From Datura wrightii (Eukaryota > Streptophyta > Magnoliopsida > Solanales > Solanaceae), in NCBI GenBank assembly GCA_035772735.1, contig JASDFA010000001.1:80130001-80194000 (forward strand): a stretch of DNA of 64,000 nt. Reading direction: 5' to 3'. The number at the start of each line of letters is the position of its first letter. Positions within the stretch are counted from its first letter, which is position 1. Under the pieces are notes generated by a model. The model ran no database searches, had not been told where the DNA came from, and saw only the letters and a program-made list of their open reading frames with translations. The translations under genes and the position numbers were made by a program. This document shows, piece after piece, positions 11,966 to 23,198 of the stretch.

Positions 11966-13746
11966 TCAGGGAGTCTTTGCCACCCTAACTCTATTTTTAC
12001 ATTGATCTATTGCAAGCGCCGACGATAGTGCTCATTTAAGTGTGGGGTGGTTATTTTGTGTCTGTTTATTTATGTGATTTCTCTAATTGTGGCATGTATA
12101 ACTGGTAATAACTAGACTCTATGGCATGTAATTTATGGCTAGGAACAAAATGTGGTACTTGGTCTTGGTCTGTAATAGCTAGTAAGCTTATTTGTTTATG
12201 TTCCTATGTTGTACTTTTTTGCTTGTGATTATTTTTCATGTTTCATTTTTTCTGTTCTTTTTCTTAGGTTTCTCGGCTTTTGTTTTCGGTGCTTTTCCTG
12301 AGAATAGTCCCTTTGAACTAAATAGGATTATTTTAGTCATAGGTAGAGATTGTTCCCTATGATGGATGGATGATGACCTTCTTAAGGGAATTTAGTCACA
12401 TTTAGGAAATAGGAAATAAAACCATCACCAATGGGATAAGGCACTTCACTTGGTTAGATACTAGACTTCATGGAATATACATTTGAACAAGCAAATAGTG
12501 AGGAGAAAATGGCAAGATCACATAGGCCGTGGTGTTTAACTCTAAATTGCAAAATTGTAGGCCTAATTGTGCTTGTCACTCAATATGGATGAAATCATAA
12601 AAGGGGTCTAAGCTAACCAAAGGTGAGCCTCTGTGCCATATGTGATGAGAACTAGTTGTATTTCTTGCAAACTAACGTCTAGAATTTACCTTGCATGTAC
12701 GAAAGTTGAAAGTGGCATTAAGCTTAGCGGGATATGATTAAGGCACTTCTTTTTGAACTGAATTAGTTGACCCATCTCATTCATTTTCCCTTAACTTGAT
12801 GATTGTCCCTATTGAGTCCCGTTTGAGCCTTTAAGCCTAATTTTATTGGAACAACCTCACTAAGGAGCCTTACCCCATTTGTTCAAATGTCCTCAATGTC
12901 ACTTTGATCCAAATAGATCCTATTGCACTTTATAGAGACAATATTTCAAAGGAGATTATCAAAAGAACATGGGAAGAGTAAAGGGAGGAAAAAAGGGTGT
13001 GTGTACTTCATTTGTTAGTCATAATCTATATATATACACACGAAAAAAATGTGAGGTATATACGTATACACATGATACGTATATGTGTATACGTATATGA
13101 GGTATATATGTATACACATGTATATATATATATATATATAGTATATTGATGAGTTTAAGCCAAGGGTACAACAGGATCACTACCGGTGCTGAAAAGCAAA
13201 ATGTGTAATTGTCTTAAAGTGCATAGGGATAAGACTCACTACAACCTAAATAATTCTACCAGTCCCTTAGCCGACATTACAACCCTAAAAAAGCCCTTTT
13301 GATCCTACAAGGTGATGTTATGCTCGGTTGAGTAGTACACTATAGGCAAATTCATGATGCATTAGATTTGCTTGAAATAATCCTTGGAGTGTGAGCGATT
13401 CAGTTATAGAATGTGCTTCATTGTGATTATATTGATTTCATGGTAGTAGGAACATTGTACATAAGTGAGGGAACATAATGGTGGACCCTTGGTTAAGCTA
13501 ATGACCTCACTACTATGATTTAGACATGTTGGCCAGCTTTTCGGTCGAGAAGTTATTCATTAGGGCTTGTGTGATTCGGCTCATGAAAATGGTTAGTGAA
13601 GACCATGCTTGATGAGATGAATTGTACTCCATGATTAAAGTGTTTAGCACAACTGGGTGTGAGTTACCTTGGTCCATTAATGATGGTAATGTTGTTGAAA
13701 TCATGTCGAGGATACTAAAAGATTGTCCGAGGATGAACAAGGTTAT
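11966..13746 (+). other. 3' non-coding part of Athila-type element
   Basis: No coding similarity seen. It contains a polypurine-like AAGTGTGGGGTGG at 12,038-12,050 and a simple-sequence block of TA, GTATAC and CACATG units at about 13,021-13,142. Long non-coding 3' regions are usual in Athila-type elements. Confidence 0.6.
13021..13142. repeat. TA/GTATAC simple-sequence repeat
   Basis: Runs of TATATA alternate with ATACACATG, GATACGTATATG and TGTATACGTATATG, ending in a (TA)n stretch. GTATAC and TACGTA are themselves palindromic, so the block can fold on itself. Confidence 0.85.
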
Positions 13747-13759
13747 AAGTGTGGGGTGG
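13747..13759 (+). other. Polypurine tract of Athila-type element
   Basis: AAGTGTGGGGTGG abuts the 3' LTR, the position required for plus-strand priming. The minus-oriented third gypsy element uses almost the same tract (27,692-27,704). Confidence 0.8.
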
Positions 13760-15281
13760 TGATCTTGGGCGTATTTATACGACCAAACTCCATATTTTAA
13801 ACCATTCGGGAGCCTAGTTAAGGATAATATTGATGTATTCATGCATGTTTTGAGTTAATTATGTTTTTTCTCTTTTTCGGACTAATAATTGTGTTGTGAC
13901 TCTTCGCAGGTGGATAAGGCAAAATTTTCAGCGAGAAGTAGCGAGTGAAACTCTGAGTGGGAGTATAGGAATGTTTGGAGAGCGTTAACATTGATTTGTA
14001 AGTTCACCATCGTGTCACGTTAAGGATTGTTCCCGTTGAACAACGTGCCACAGTGCATGGGTAGAGGAAGAAAATTATTGAATTTGGAAGGCACAAAACA
14101 GTGAGGGTACGCGACAAGTCTGTGTCACAGAGAAGACATGGCGTGTTAAGCTTCGTGACACGGAGCTTAAGAATTAAGATATCCCAAAGTTCCAGTGAGG
14201 GTCCTCGAAAGCTCCGTGTCACAGACCAAATCCTATGCGTTCAGCTCTGTGACATGGAGCAAGGATTTTTAGCCTCGTCCCATTTCCAGTGCACCTCCGC
14301 AATAGCTCCATGTCACGGAGCTATTTCACCGAGATGAGCTCCGTGCCAAGGAGCTAGTTTATCACTGTGAAATTTTACACCTGTATAAATAGAACACTTA
14401 GACTTTTATTTTGCATTATCTGACATTTTGGCAAGAACGTGGGAAACAGCAGTTGAACTGAAGAAAACTCTAGGGTTCTTTCTTTTCACTTTTCTTCTAA
14501 ATTTCAATTGTTATCATGATAAAAACTTGTTTGGATATGTTTAATCAACAAATGAGTGGCTAAATTACCTCATTATGAGGTTAAGGTTATTTTCACGATT
14601 GTATAATTTCATATTATTTTCAGCTGAATTTTCTTCTCTTATGAATTGGTTGTTCTTCTATTCTTGATTTTTGTTGTTTTAATGTTTGGCCAGCATTAAG
14701 ATAAATTTATAATCCTAATTTGACTTGAAAGGAGAATTATTAGGGTAGAACTAGGAATAGGGGAATATGGTCTTATCTTTGCTGTAAATCGAAGGTAAGA
14801 TTCGCATGCAGGATAGAAATATATGCCTGTAACACCATATTCGGTTAACAAAGGGAACAAATTTTGACTAGACCTAGGATGAGTTATTGCATCACATAAA
14901 TGTGTAGATACAAGGTTCATAGTTGGGCAAGGCTCGAGAGACCATAGTCAGACTCTAATCTTTCCCAAGCATCAACCTGAAAGAGAAGGTAGCTGAAGAA
15001 TAATACAAGTTATACATGATTGCATTTCATGCCTTAACCTTATACTATTCTTGCTATTGTTTTAATCAACATTATTAGATTCACTTAGTATTACTTTATA
15101 TATTACCATTTATCAAACTCTTAATTCATTATGTTATTTACATACTTGCATAGAGTAATTGTGAATACTAAAATAGGAAAAATCACTAAGTTATAGTCCC
15201 TGTGGGTTCGATATTTGGCTTGAAAGAGCCACTATATTACTTGTATGACCACGTGCACTTGCGTGTGTTTGGGCGACAACA
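13760..15281 (+). repeat. 3' LTR of Athila-type element
   Basis: Starts TGATCTTGGGCG and ends GGGCGACAACA, collinear with 2,311-3,828. The inverted-motif block is at about 14,010-14,355. TATA-like GTATAAATAG is at 14,383-14,392. It is followed directly by the target duplication AGTAT. Confidence 0.93.
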
Positions 15282-15286
15282 AGTAT
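15282..15286. repeat. Target-site duplication AGTAT (right)
   Basis: Exact repeat of 2,306-2,310 directly after the terminal CA of the right LTR. Confidence 0.93.
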
Positions 15287-16080
15287 CCCGAATATGACAA
15301 GTGAGATCTTCTGTTTTCTGAGCATAAGCCTGAATCCGGGAGATATCTGTACCTTCCTCCATAGCCACCCTTGTATAATCTCTGATCAAATTGGTCTCAA
15401 GGATTTCTACAAATTGATGCACTTTAGCCCACATAGTCCGCACAATATCAATATAAAATCTAGATAATGAATTAAATCTATGGCTATACTCTCGGATGCT
15501 CATACTGCCTTTTCTAAAGCCTAGAAACTGATCAATCTAGCCTCACAAACCTCCTGAGGGAGATAGTGAGCTAAGAATTCCTTTGAGAAAATCTCCACTT
15601 AGTTGGAGGCACATCTGATCCTCTTGACAGTTCTCATGCCTCAAACTAGAGAATAGCAACATCACGCAACCAGAAAGGTGCAGCTTTACTTCCTCTGTCA
15701 CTAAAGCATGCATCACACGTAATACTTGGTACAATTGGTCAATAAAATCTTGAGGTTCCTTGTTAGATCAGACCTCGTGAATATAGGAGGACTCATATTG
15801 AGGAAATCTCAAGCACTGGTACTCTCTAAACTGCTACATATGGTGCCTGTCACTATCTCTACCTGTTGTTTGTGTACAACTATCATTCGAGTCAACAATC
15901 GGACTGCACCTCTTCTTGTTTCTCTAATGCAGGCGGAGGAATAACAGGTGTTGGAGGATTCACAATTTTAACTTTCTCAGGTACTATCAGAGCAGGTGGA
16001 GCCGGAGGTGTGGGAACTCTATTAATATTAACCTTAGTTGGAGATGTAAAAGCAAGGATCTCTAGAGTGGGAGATCTGAT
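15287..16080 (-). pseudogene. Old gypsy gag relic, upstream half
   Basis: Minus-strand capsid-type gag of a plant gypsy element, with several stops and frame changes. Readable pieces, in element order, are a proline-rich N-terminal part (PTPPAPPALIVPEKVKI), then YQVLRVMHALVTEEVKL near 15,700, AHYLPQEVCEARLISF near 15,560, and SIREYSHRFNSLSRFY and EGTDISRIQAYAQKTEDL at 15,330-15,500. It breaks off at the AGTAT duplication and resumes at 2,305 on the other side of the Athila-type element. Upstream of 16,080 the sequence changes to the LTR of the third gypsy element. Confidence 0.78.
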
Positions 16081-17085
16081 CTAGGCTTCTAATCTATCTT
16101 TTTGTTCAAGAGAGGGATAGTAATACTATATTACACTTCGCATGAAGTATAAAATGATCACTATCAAATATAGTAACCCAACTAGGTTGGGGTAGAATCC
16201 CACAGGGAATATGGTGAGAAATTAGTTGAATTTGAGTATTCAACCAATAGTCAATATTTCAAAAGGAGGTTTGCAATAAAAAGAAGTACTTTAAACTATT
16301 ATGTTTGTGAACGTGTTGATTGTGATCAATAACTAAGAATAAACTAGGTCTTTGTTTACCATGATTTCATAATATAATAGGTTTATTTTATTAGTGATCT
16401 ATCCCGATGAATTTTATGCAAAACTAATGGTTAAGTTCATCTAACGTTTCTCGACCTACATCGATGAAGTTACGCTAAATCCTCTCGAATTTTAGGTGTT
16501 TATCTTTTACCTTTGTCATCAGTTTTGAACTAACTATCCTCGATTGGAGCTCATGTCAATTAGATGAGGGTTCGTAGCCTCAAATTTTTATTGTTATTTT
16601 TTTTGTAACTTCAACATCTTGGGTTAAGCAATTTGATGACACAGGCAGGTTTTAACATTTGCAACCTTTAAAAGCAAATTAAAACAAAGAGAATAGTAAC
16701 ACAGTTATATTCACCGTTCAAGAATTACTATTTTATTTTACCTAGTTCTATTAATCCATCATAGTTTCCACAACCTTAGCTATATAATTTAGCTACTCAT
16801 GCTTGAAGAAGAAATAACAAAATATGAATAAAAAATTATAATGGTTACTTATAATACGATAAAATTGTTTGACAAATCCTAAAAAGCTAACTAGAATCAC
16901 AAGAACTTGATATTTTTCTCTAAACAATAATATGCATCAATCAATGTGTTATGCTTCAATTATGCATGAATAAGTAATAAAAATGTCCTAGGGGGTATTT
17001 ATAGTAGTAGGATTATTTTTCCTCTCTACTTCTTTGACTAGGACTTGACTTTGCAAGAACTTACCCGGACTACCCTTGTTGCGCG

Positions 17086-17205
17086 GCGCATAGCTCACAG
17101 CGGAGATATGGCTCCACGACCATGAGGCTCCTTGTGGAGTAACTGGCGCATAGCTCACAGTGGAGATAAGGCTCCACAACCATGAGGCTCCTTATGGAGT
17201 AACTG
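17086..17205. repeat. 60-bp tandem duplication in LTR
   Basis: Two adjoining 60-bp units (17,086-17,145 and 17,146-17,205), both starting GGCGCATAGCTCACAG and ending GGAGTAACT, differing at four positions. Each unit holds GGCTCCAC...GTGGAG or its mutated form, a short inverted pair. Confidence 0.92.
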
Positions 17206-17470
17206 CTCCACGATGCAGAGCTTGGTTCGAAGACGAGATAGTCTTCTTCCTCCTCTGATGTTGCACCAAGTGTACAATGCAGAGCTCATTATTGAGGAGC
17301 GGTTCCGCGACGCCAACCTCCATTTTGCTCCAAAAATTTTCCCTTTTGAATCTCGAGTCGTCAACACTTTCTTTTTAATGCCAAACTAGCCAAAGTTTAG
17401 CACTTTTTATTGTACAAACATCTAATCATGTGTGTTAGCTCTTTTTCATAAATATCAAACAAAACCAAGG

Positions 17471-17475
17471 CAATC
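17471..17475. repeat. Target-site duplication CAATC (left)
   Basis: CAATC directly precedes the left LTR of the chromodomain gypsy element and is repeated at 27,612-27,616. Confidence 0.9.
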
Positions 17476-20010
17476 TATCACGCCCCGAACCTACACCCTG
17501 GACGTAACATGGTACTTGAAGCCACAAGTGACCCCAAGTCAATCCCTGGTCTATCATTCACTAGTATTCTGAGTAAAACAAGCACAGCGGAAATAATAAC
17601 ATTAGGCATTTTATAAAAAAAATTAAATTAATCTAAAAACATGAAAACTGAATATTTGTAGGTCTGAAAGTCTTCTAGCTGATGAGTTACTGGGACAAAC
17701 CCCCAGCTAACTCTAAGTCTAAAGTAAAACTACAACTGACTATAAGAAAATGAAAATAAGGCCCTCGAATGATGAGGACTCACACTTAATCTGCGTCTGA
17801 GGAGCCGAAACGTGGCAACTAATGCTGCTGGATCTGGGAACCTACATCTGTATCATGAAACGATACAGCATAAAATTATGCGTCAGTACTTTGAAGGTAC
17901 TGAGTATGTGAGAGAAGCAAATAACCTGAAAGAACTAGTAACTGTACTGATGTGACATGAAATGACCAACTGAAAATACTGAAAACTTATACAACTAGGA
18001 TATAACTGATATGGTCAAATAATGACCCGGACAGATGGTCATAAACATGCCCTAAGTCGGAAATACTGAGTCTGAGATACTACACTGAACTGATCTGAAC
18101 TGAGAAATCTAAGAGCGGACTAACTGACTAGTGGGAGAGTCTCTAACCGACATATAACCACGTGAGCTAGACGTGGAGTCCGATGTATACACCCCACTGG
18201 TAGGACCCAATATACCTTGCAAGGATATAAAGGCATGAACTGGGTGATCACAAAAGTCTGGGGCCAATCAGGCCAAGTAATACCGTAACCTACGCTGGCA
18301 ACGTAGTTCTGGGAACCTGGGTGCGTTGGAACCCTGGCCCTCTCGGTGCTAAGTCCTACTCCCGCTGAAAAACTTAAACTGAACTACTAGGTTGATAGCT
18401 TGAAACTGGGGTCCAAGACTAGTCAGGAACATATAACTGAAAGTACCCTAAGAGTCTTATCGGACCATATTCTGAAACTGGGTTCCAGACTGGTCAGAGC
18501 TGCTTATCTGGAAGCGTTGTAATCGTCTAAAAACAAACTATAAACTGAACTAGGGTCCTGAGGCTGGTCAGAGCTATATATCTAAAATGTCACGACAGCA
18601 TAATGGACCAATATACTGGATTCTGAGTCTGATTCTCATAAGTGGGAGGCACCACTGATACCTCAGGAAAAGACTGAAGTCAAATTGATCAATTGACAAG
18701 TTCTGAATAGTTTCAAAGAGGTTCTATGTTCTAACGGAACTGAACTATTAAGCAGCTAATAGAGAACTCAACTCATTCCAAAAACATGGAAATTCCATCA
18801 TATGGCAAAAATTTCAAGAATTAAAGAAATCTCATCCGACAAGGCAAAAATTATTCTTATTGATAGAATATTTGCTCACCCCTTATATATACAATTTGAC
18901 TTACAAGGAATTTTAACCCAAAACATACCTCATTCACCAAATGGGAAATAACAAGCAATTAATTCTTCATAAAAAAATCTAGGGCTTCAATTCACTTTTG
19001 GACTACACTGGCAATTTAATTAGGAATTGATGTAGATATTATGAACAATGAACATGGATACTATTCTAGGTGGAATAACGAAAAAAATAACATGGAATTC
19101 ATTCGTATTTGAAAACTCAGGGCTAAACCTGATAGGGAAATTATGGAAAGATTTTTGGGGGAGACAAGGGAGGGACGATTCCCTTGTTGAATTCCCACAT
19201 ACCTGACTAAAATCCTTCCTGAGAAGAAGCTTGAACTGCTGCAAGAGATGAGAAACCTTAGTCTTGCTTGGAGGGTTCTTGAGAGGAGAACTATCAATGT
19301 TTCTGAGAATAAACGTGGGAATGAGGGAAGGAACCGTACAAACCCTCTAATAAGTCTGAAATTACTTCCAAAACGACGTAGTTTAAAGCTTAGGAAAATA
19401 GGAAGTTACTAAATAGCCCTTAGAAATTTGTTGGGGAAACTGTCAGGTGACCTAACGGATCGTGGTGGCTGACCACGACTCGTGGTCACTCCCGTCAGGT
19501 ACACTGCCTCGGCTCCTCAGTTGGTCACCATGAGGGACCTAACCAGTCGTGGACCATACTACCTCGCTTCTGAAGATTAAATGTTGAGTTTGGTAATGAG
19601 TAACCTAATGAGTCGTTGCTTCTCATGACGATTCATTATGACACTCGTTAGGTACAATGGCTAAAAACTTACTAGGGCAGGTAACGGGGGACTTAACGAG
19701 TCGTTACTAGAGACCACGACTCATTGCCCCCACCCGTCAAGTACACTATCCCCACTTATTAATTTCTCGACCCAGGCCTGACCACGAGTGACTCAACAGG
19801 TCATGGTCAGTGACCACGACTTGTGAAGTCCTTCATTGGGTACACTGCTTCCCAATTTACATTACTTACTCTCTCTTTTCACGGTTGACCTAACGAGTCG
19901 TTGGGTCTCATAACGACTCATTAGGTGAGTCGTCTGTAGCATCTCTGCAGCTTTTTTAGATTTTTAGATTTAAGTCTTGGACTTAGATTTTGAGTTTCTG
20001 GGGCATTACA
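17476..20010 (-). repeat. 3' LTR of chromodomain gypsy element (left)
   Basis: Left end TATCACGCCCCGAACC (the usual terminal TG is mutated to TA), right end GGGGCATTACA, collinear with 25,078-27,611. About 19,440-19,945 holds five degenerate hairpin-forming units (see findings). A TATA-like run TTATATATA lies at 18,883-18,891. Confidence 0.92.
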
Positions 20011-20012
20011 AT

Positions 20013-20025
20013 ATCTCCCCCTTGT
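20013..20025 (-). other. Polypurine tract of chromodomain element
   Basis: On the minus strand the sequence next to the 3' LTR includes AAGGGGGAGA, a purine run in the position needed for plus-strand priming. Confidence 0.7.
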
Positions 20026-20299
20026 AAACATTCGTCCTTGAATGTTAGAAAACACATAGAAAAGCAGAGAATAATAATCAAAATATCCAAATGCTGCTCA
20101 TTTAACTCCAAAACTGTCGGGATGACTACCTCCATTTCAAAAAACATAACTGAACTAAATTTACATTTCATACATACATCCAAAGTCGCAAAAGAAACTT
20201 GTACACATGAATTGAATTCAATAACTAGATCAGGTCCTAAGACAAAACTACCATTTCAAACTATAACAGAGTCGGTAGAGAACAAGTGCGGGTATTTGG

Positions 20300-23190
20300 C
20301 CATCATATCTGCTTCGACCTCCCACGTAGCTCCTCAACCTATTGATTTCTCCATAGGACTTTGACTGAAGCTATTTCCTTGTTCCTCAGCTTACGAACCT
20401 GACGGTCAAGGATCTGAACTGGTACCTCCTTATATTAGAGACTATCTTTTATTCCTACGTTGTCCAGTGGCACAACTGAGGTTGGATCTCCGATGTACTT
20501 CTTCAAAAGTGACACATGGAAGACTGGGTGTATAGTTGCTAGTTCTGAAGGTAATTCTAGCTCATATGCTACATTGCCAATACGCCTCAAGATTCTATAA
20601 GGTCCCATATATCTCGGACTGAGCTTCCCCTTCTTTCCAAACCTCATCACCCCTTTCATGGGAGAAATTTTTAGGTATACCCAATCATCAACTGCAAACT
20701 CCAACTCTCTTCTCCGCACATCGGCATAAGATTTCTGGAGGCTCTGAGCTATTTTCAACATTCCTCGGATGAGCTGAACTTTCTACATTTCCTCGTGAAC
20801 TGAGTCTAGCCCTATCAAGGTTGCTTCCCCAACATCAAACCACCCTATAAGAGATCCATACCTCCTCCCATACAATGTTTCAAATGGGGCCATCTGGATG
20901 CTAGAATGGTAGTTATTGTTGTACGCAAACTCCATAAGAGGCAAATGGTCATACCAATTACCCTTAAAATCGATCGCGTACACTCTTAGCATATCTTCTA
21001 GGGTTTGAATGATCCGCTCATCTTTCCCGTCAGTCTGCGGGTGAAAAGCGGTGATGAGTTTGACCTGAGTACCTAGTCCCTTCTGAAAGGACTTCCAAAA
21101 GTGTGAGGTAAACTATGTTCCCCTATCTGAAATGATAACTAAAGGCACCCCATGGAGTCTGACTAACTCTCGGATGTAAAGTTTGGCATAGTCCTCAGCT
21201 GAGTCTGTGGTTTTAACTGGGAGAAAGTGTGCTAACTTAGTCATCCAATCTACTACCACCCAGATTGAGTCATGTTGCCGACGAGTCCATGGTAGGCCCC
21301 TGATGAAATCCATATTCACTTCTTTCCACTTCCACGTGGGTATGCTGATATTCTGGGTCATGCCTCCTGGCCTTTGGTGCTCCACCTTGACTTGCTGGCA
21401 GTTTGGGCACTTGGCCACAAATTCAGCAATGTCACTCTTCATACCGTTCCACCAGTAAATATCTCACAAGTCACGATTCATTTTAGTAGCACCAGGGTGA
21501 ATGGAGTATCTCAAGATGTGTGTCTCAGCCAGTATCTGTTGTCTCAATTCACCAACATCCGGTACACACAACCTTCCCTGGTAACGGAGTACACCATCTC
21601 CCCCTTTGGAGAAAGCCTCAACCTCCTCTCTGAGAACTGCTTATTTAAGTTTAAATAGGACTGGATCTTCATCTTTTCTAGACTTAACTTCAACTACCAA
21701 GGATGAATCCGACCCACTTTGCACTACCACCCCACCTTCGACTGGATCCACCAGTTGCACCCCTAACCGGGCTAGTATGTGAACATCCCTTGCTAACTCC
21801 TTTTTTTCTTCCTCAATATGAGTCATACTCCCCATAGACCGTCTGCATAGGGCGTCAGCCACCACATTGGCTTTGCTCAGGTGATACAGTACACACATGT
21901 CATAGTCTTTTAGCAACTCCAACCATCGTCTCTGACGCAGGTTTAGGTCCTTCTGGATGAACACATACTAAAGGCTCTTGTGATCTGTTAACACGTCCAC
22001 GTGAGCTCCAAAAAGGTAATGTCTCCATATTTTTAGCATGAATACCACCGCTGCCAACTCTAAGTCATGAGTTGGATAATTCTTCTCATGAACTTTGAGC
22101 TATCTAGAGGCGTAGGCTATCACTTTGCCCCGCTGCATCAGAACGCAATCGAGTCCAACTCTGGAAGCGTCACAGTAAACCACCAACCCATCTGATCCTT
22201 CCGGCAAGGTCAAAACTAAAGCAGCAGTGAGTTGAGTCTTCAACTCCTTCAAGATCTTCTCACACTCGTCCGACCACTGAAACTTCACCTTCTTATGAGT
22301 TAACTTAGTCAGAGGAGATGCTATGGAGGAGAAAGCTTCCACAACTCGTCGGTAATAACCCGTTAAGCCCAGGAAACTCCTGATTTCAGTAGGAGAGGTA
22401 GGTGTGGGCCAATCTTTCACCGTTGCTATCTTGTGAGGATCTACTTGTATCCCTTCACCTGAGACCACATGACCTAAGAAAGTCACGGACTTTAACCAGA
22501 ATTCGCACTTGCTAAATTTGGAGAATAACTGGCGGTCCTTGAGTGTCTATAATGCTAATCTTAGGTGGTTTGCATGCTCTTCCTCATTTCTGGAGTACAC
22601 TAGAATGTCATCGATAAATACAATGACGAACATATCCAGGTACTGCTTGAAGACCCTATTCATCAAATCCATGAAGGCTGCTGGGGCATTTGTTAACCCG
22701 AAGGACATCACCACAAACTCGTAGTGACCATACCGAGTTCTGAATGTTGTTTTTGGTATGTCACACTCTCTGACCCTTAGCTGATGGTACCCTGACCTGA
22801 GATCGATCTTGGAGAAACAACTGGCTCCTTGAAGTTGGTCGAACAGATCGTCAATTCTGGGTAGAGGGTACTTGTTCTTAACTGTGACCTTGTTCAGCTG
22901 ACGATAATCTATGCACATTCTGAGGGTACCGTCTTTCTTACGCACGAATAGCACTAGAGCACCCCAGGGAAAGATGCTAGGTCAGATAAAACCCTTATCA
23001 AGAAGATCTTTTAGCTGCTCCTTCAACTCCTAAAGCTCAGACGGAGCCATTTTGTAAGGATGGATGGAGATGGGCTTAGTATTTGGGAGAAGATCTATTC
23101 CGAAGTCTATTTCCCGTTCAGGGGGAACTCTGAGAAGATCCTCAGGAAAAACATCTGGGAACTCACTGACTACTGGAACTAACTAGATGG
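20300..23190 (-). pseudogene. pol: Gypsy pol: RT, RNase H, integrase, chromodomain (broken)
   Basis: Minus strand. RT runs from about 23,190 with RKKDGTLRMCIDYRQLN, FGLTNAPAAFMDLMNRVF and the catalytic VFIDDILVYS. The connection and RNase H follow (SFLGLTGYYRRVVEAF, VVYCDASRVGLDCVLMQRG), then a zinc-binding start of integrase (PNCQQVKVEHQRPGG) and a catalytic core with MDFIRGLPWTRRQHD and IISDRGT (Asp residues) and the DGKDERIIQTLED segment that carries the Glu. The C-terminal part gives GPYRILRRIGNVAYELELP, PVFHVSLLKKYIGDP and a chromodomain-like VQILDRQVRKLRNKEIASV at 20,360-20,430. Stops include TAG or TGA codons at about 22,548, 22,105, 21,968, 21,465 and 21,115. Catalytic residues in RT and integrase are kept. 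Confidence 0.92.
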
Positions 23191-23198
23191 TTAGGGTC

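Larger units (their letters stand above)
2311..15281 (+). mobile_element. Complete Athila-type Ty3/gypsy retrotransposon
   Basis: This is an LTR retrotransposon of about 13 kb with two LTRs of about 1.5 kb, a 5-bp target duplication (AGTAT), a primer-binding site, gag, protease, reverse transcriptase, RNase H, integrase, a further ORF in the envelope position and a terminal polypurine tract. The gag core, the spacer between gag and protease, and the integrase (start IDFMGPFPPSYGN) are of the Athila lineage. The primer site reads like the complement of the tRNA-Asp 3' end, which is also typical of that lineage. The internal reading frames carry stops and at least one frameshift in RT, so this copy cannot encode its own proteins. 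Ends and structure are otherwise complete, and it is the younger partner in its nest because it interrupts the gypsy relic at 1,320-2,305 and 15,287-16,080. Confidence 0.92.
16125..17475 (-). repeat. LTR of a third gypsy element, distal part
   Basis: In minus orientation this continues from 27,612-27,691 once the 17,476-27,611 element and one target duplication are removed. Near its inner end (about 16,195) it has TCCCTGTGGGATTCTACCCC on the minus strand, the same style of phrase found before the end of the Athila-type LTR. It includes a 60-bp tandem duplication (17,086-17,205) with CTCC/GGAG inverted motifs. The exact end near 16,125 is estimated from the change to gag sequence at 16,080; no target duplication was found. 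Confidence 0.6.

Noticed and set aside
19020..19297. Two overlapping minus-strand frames, with a counterpart at 26,622-26,939
   Set aside because: They lie inside the two LTRs of the chromodomain element and are frames of LTR sequence.
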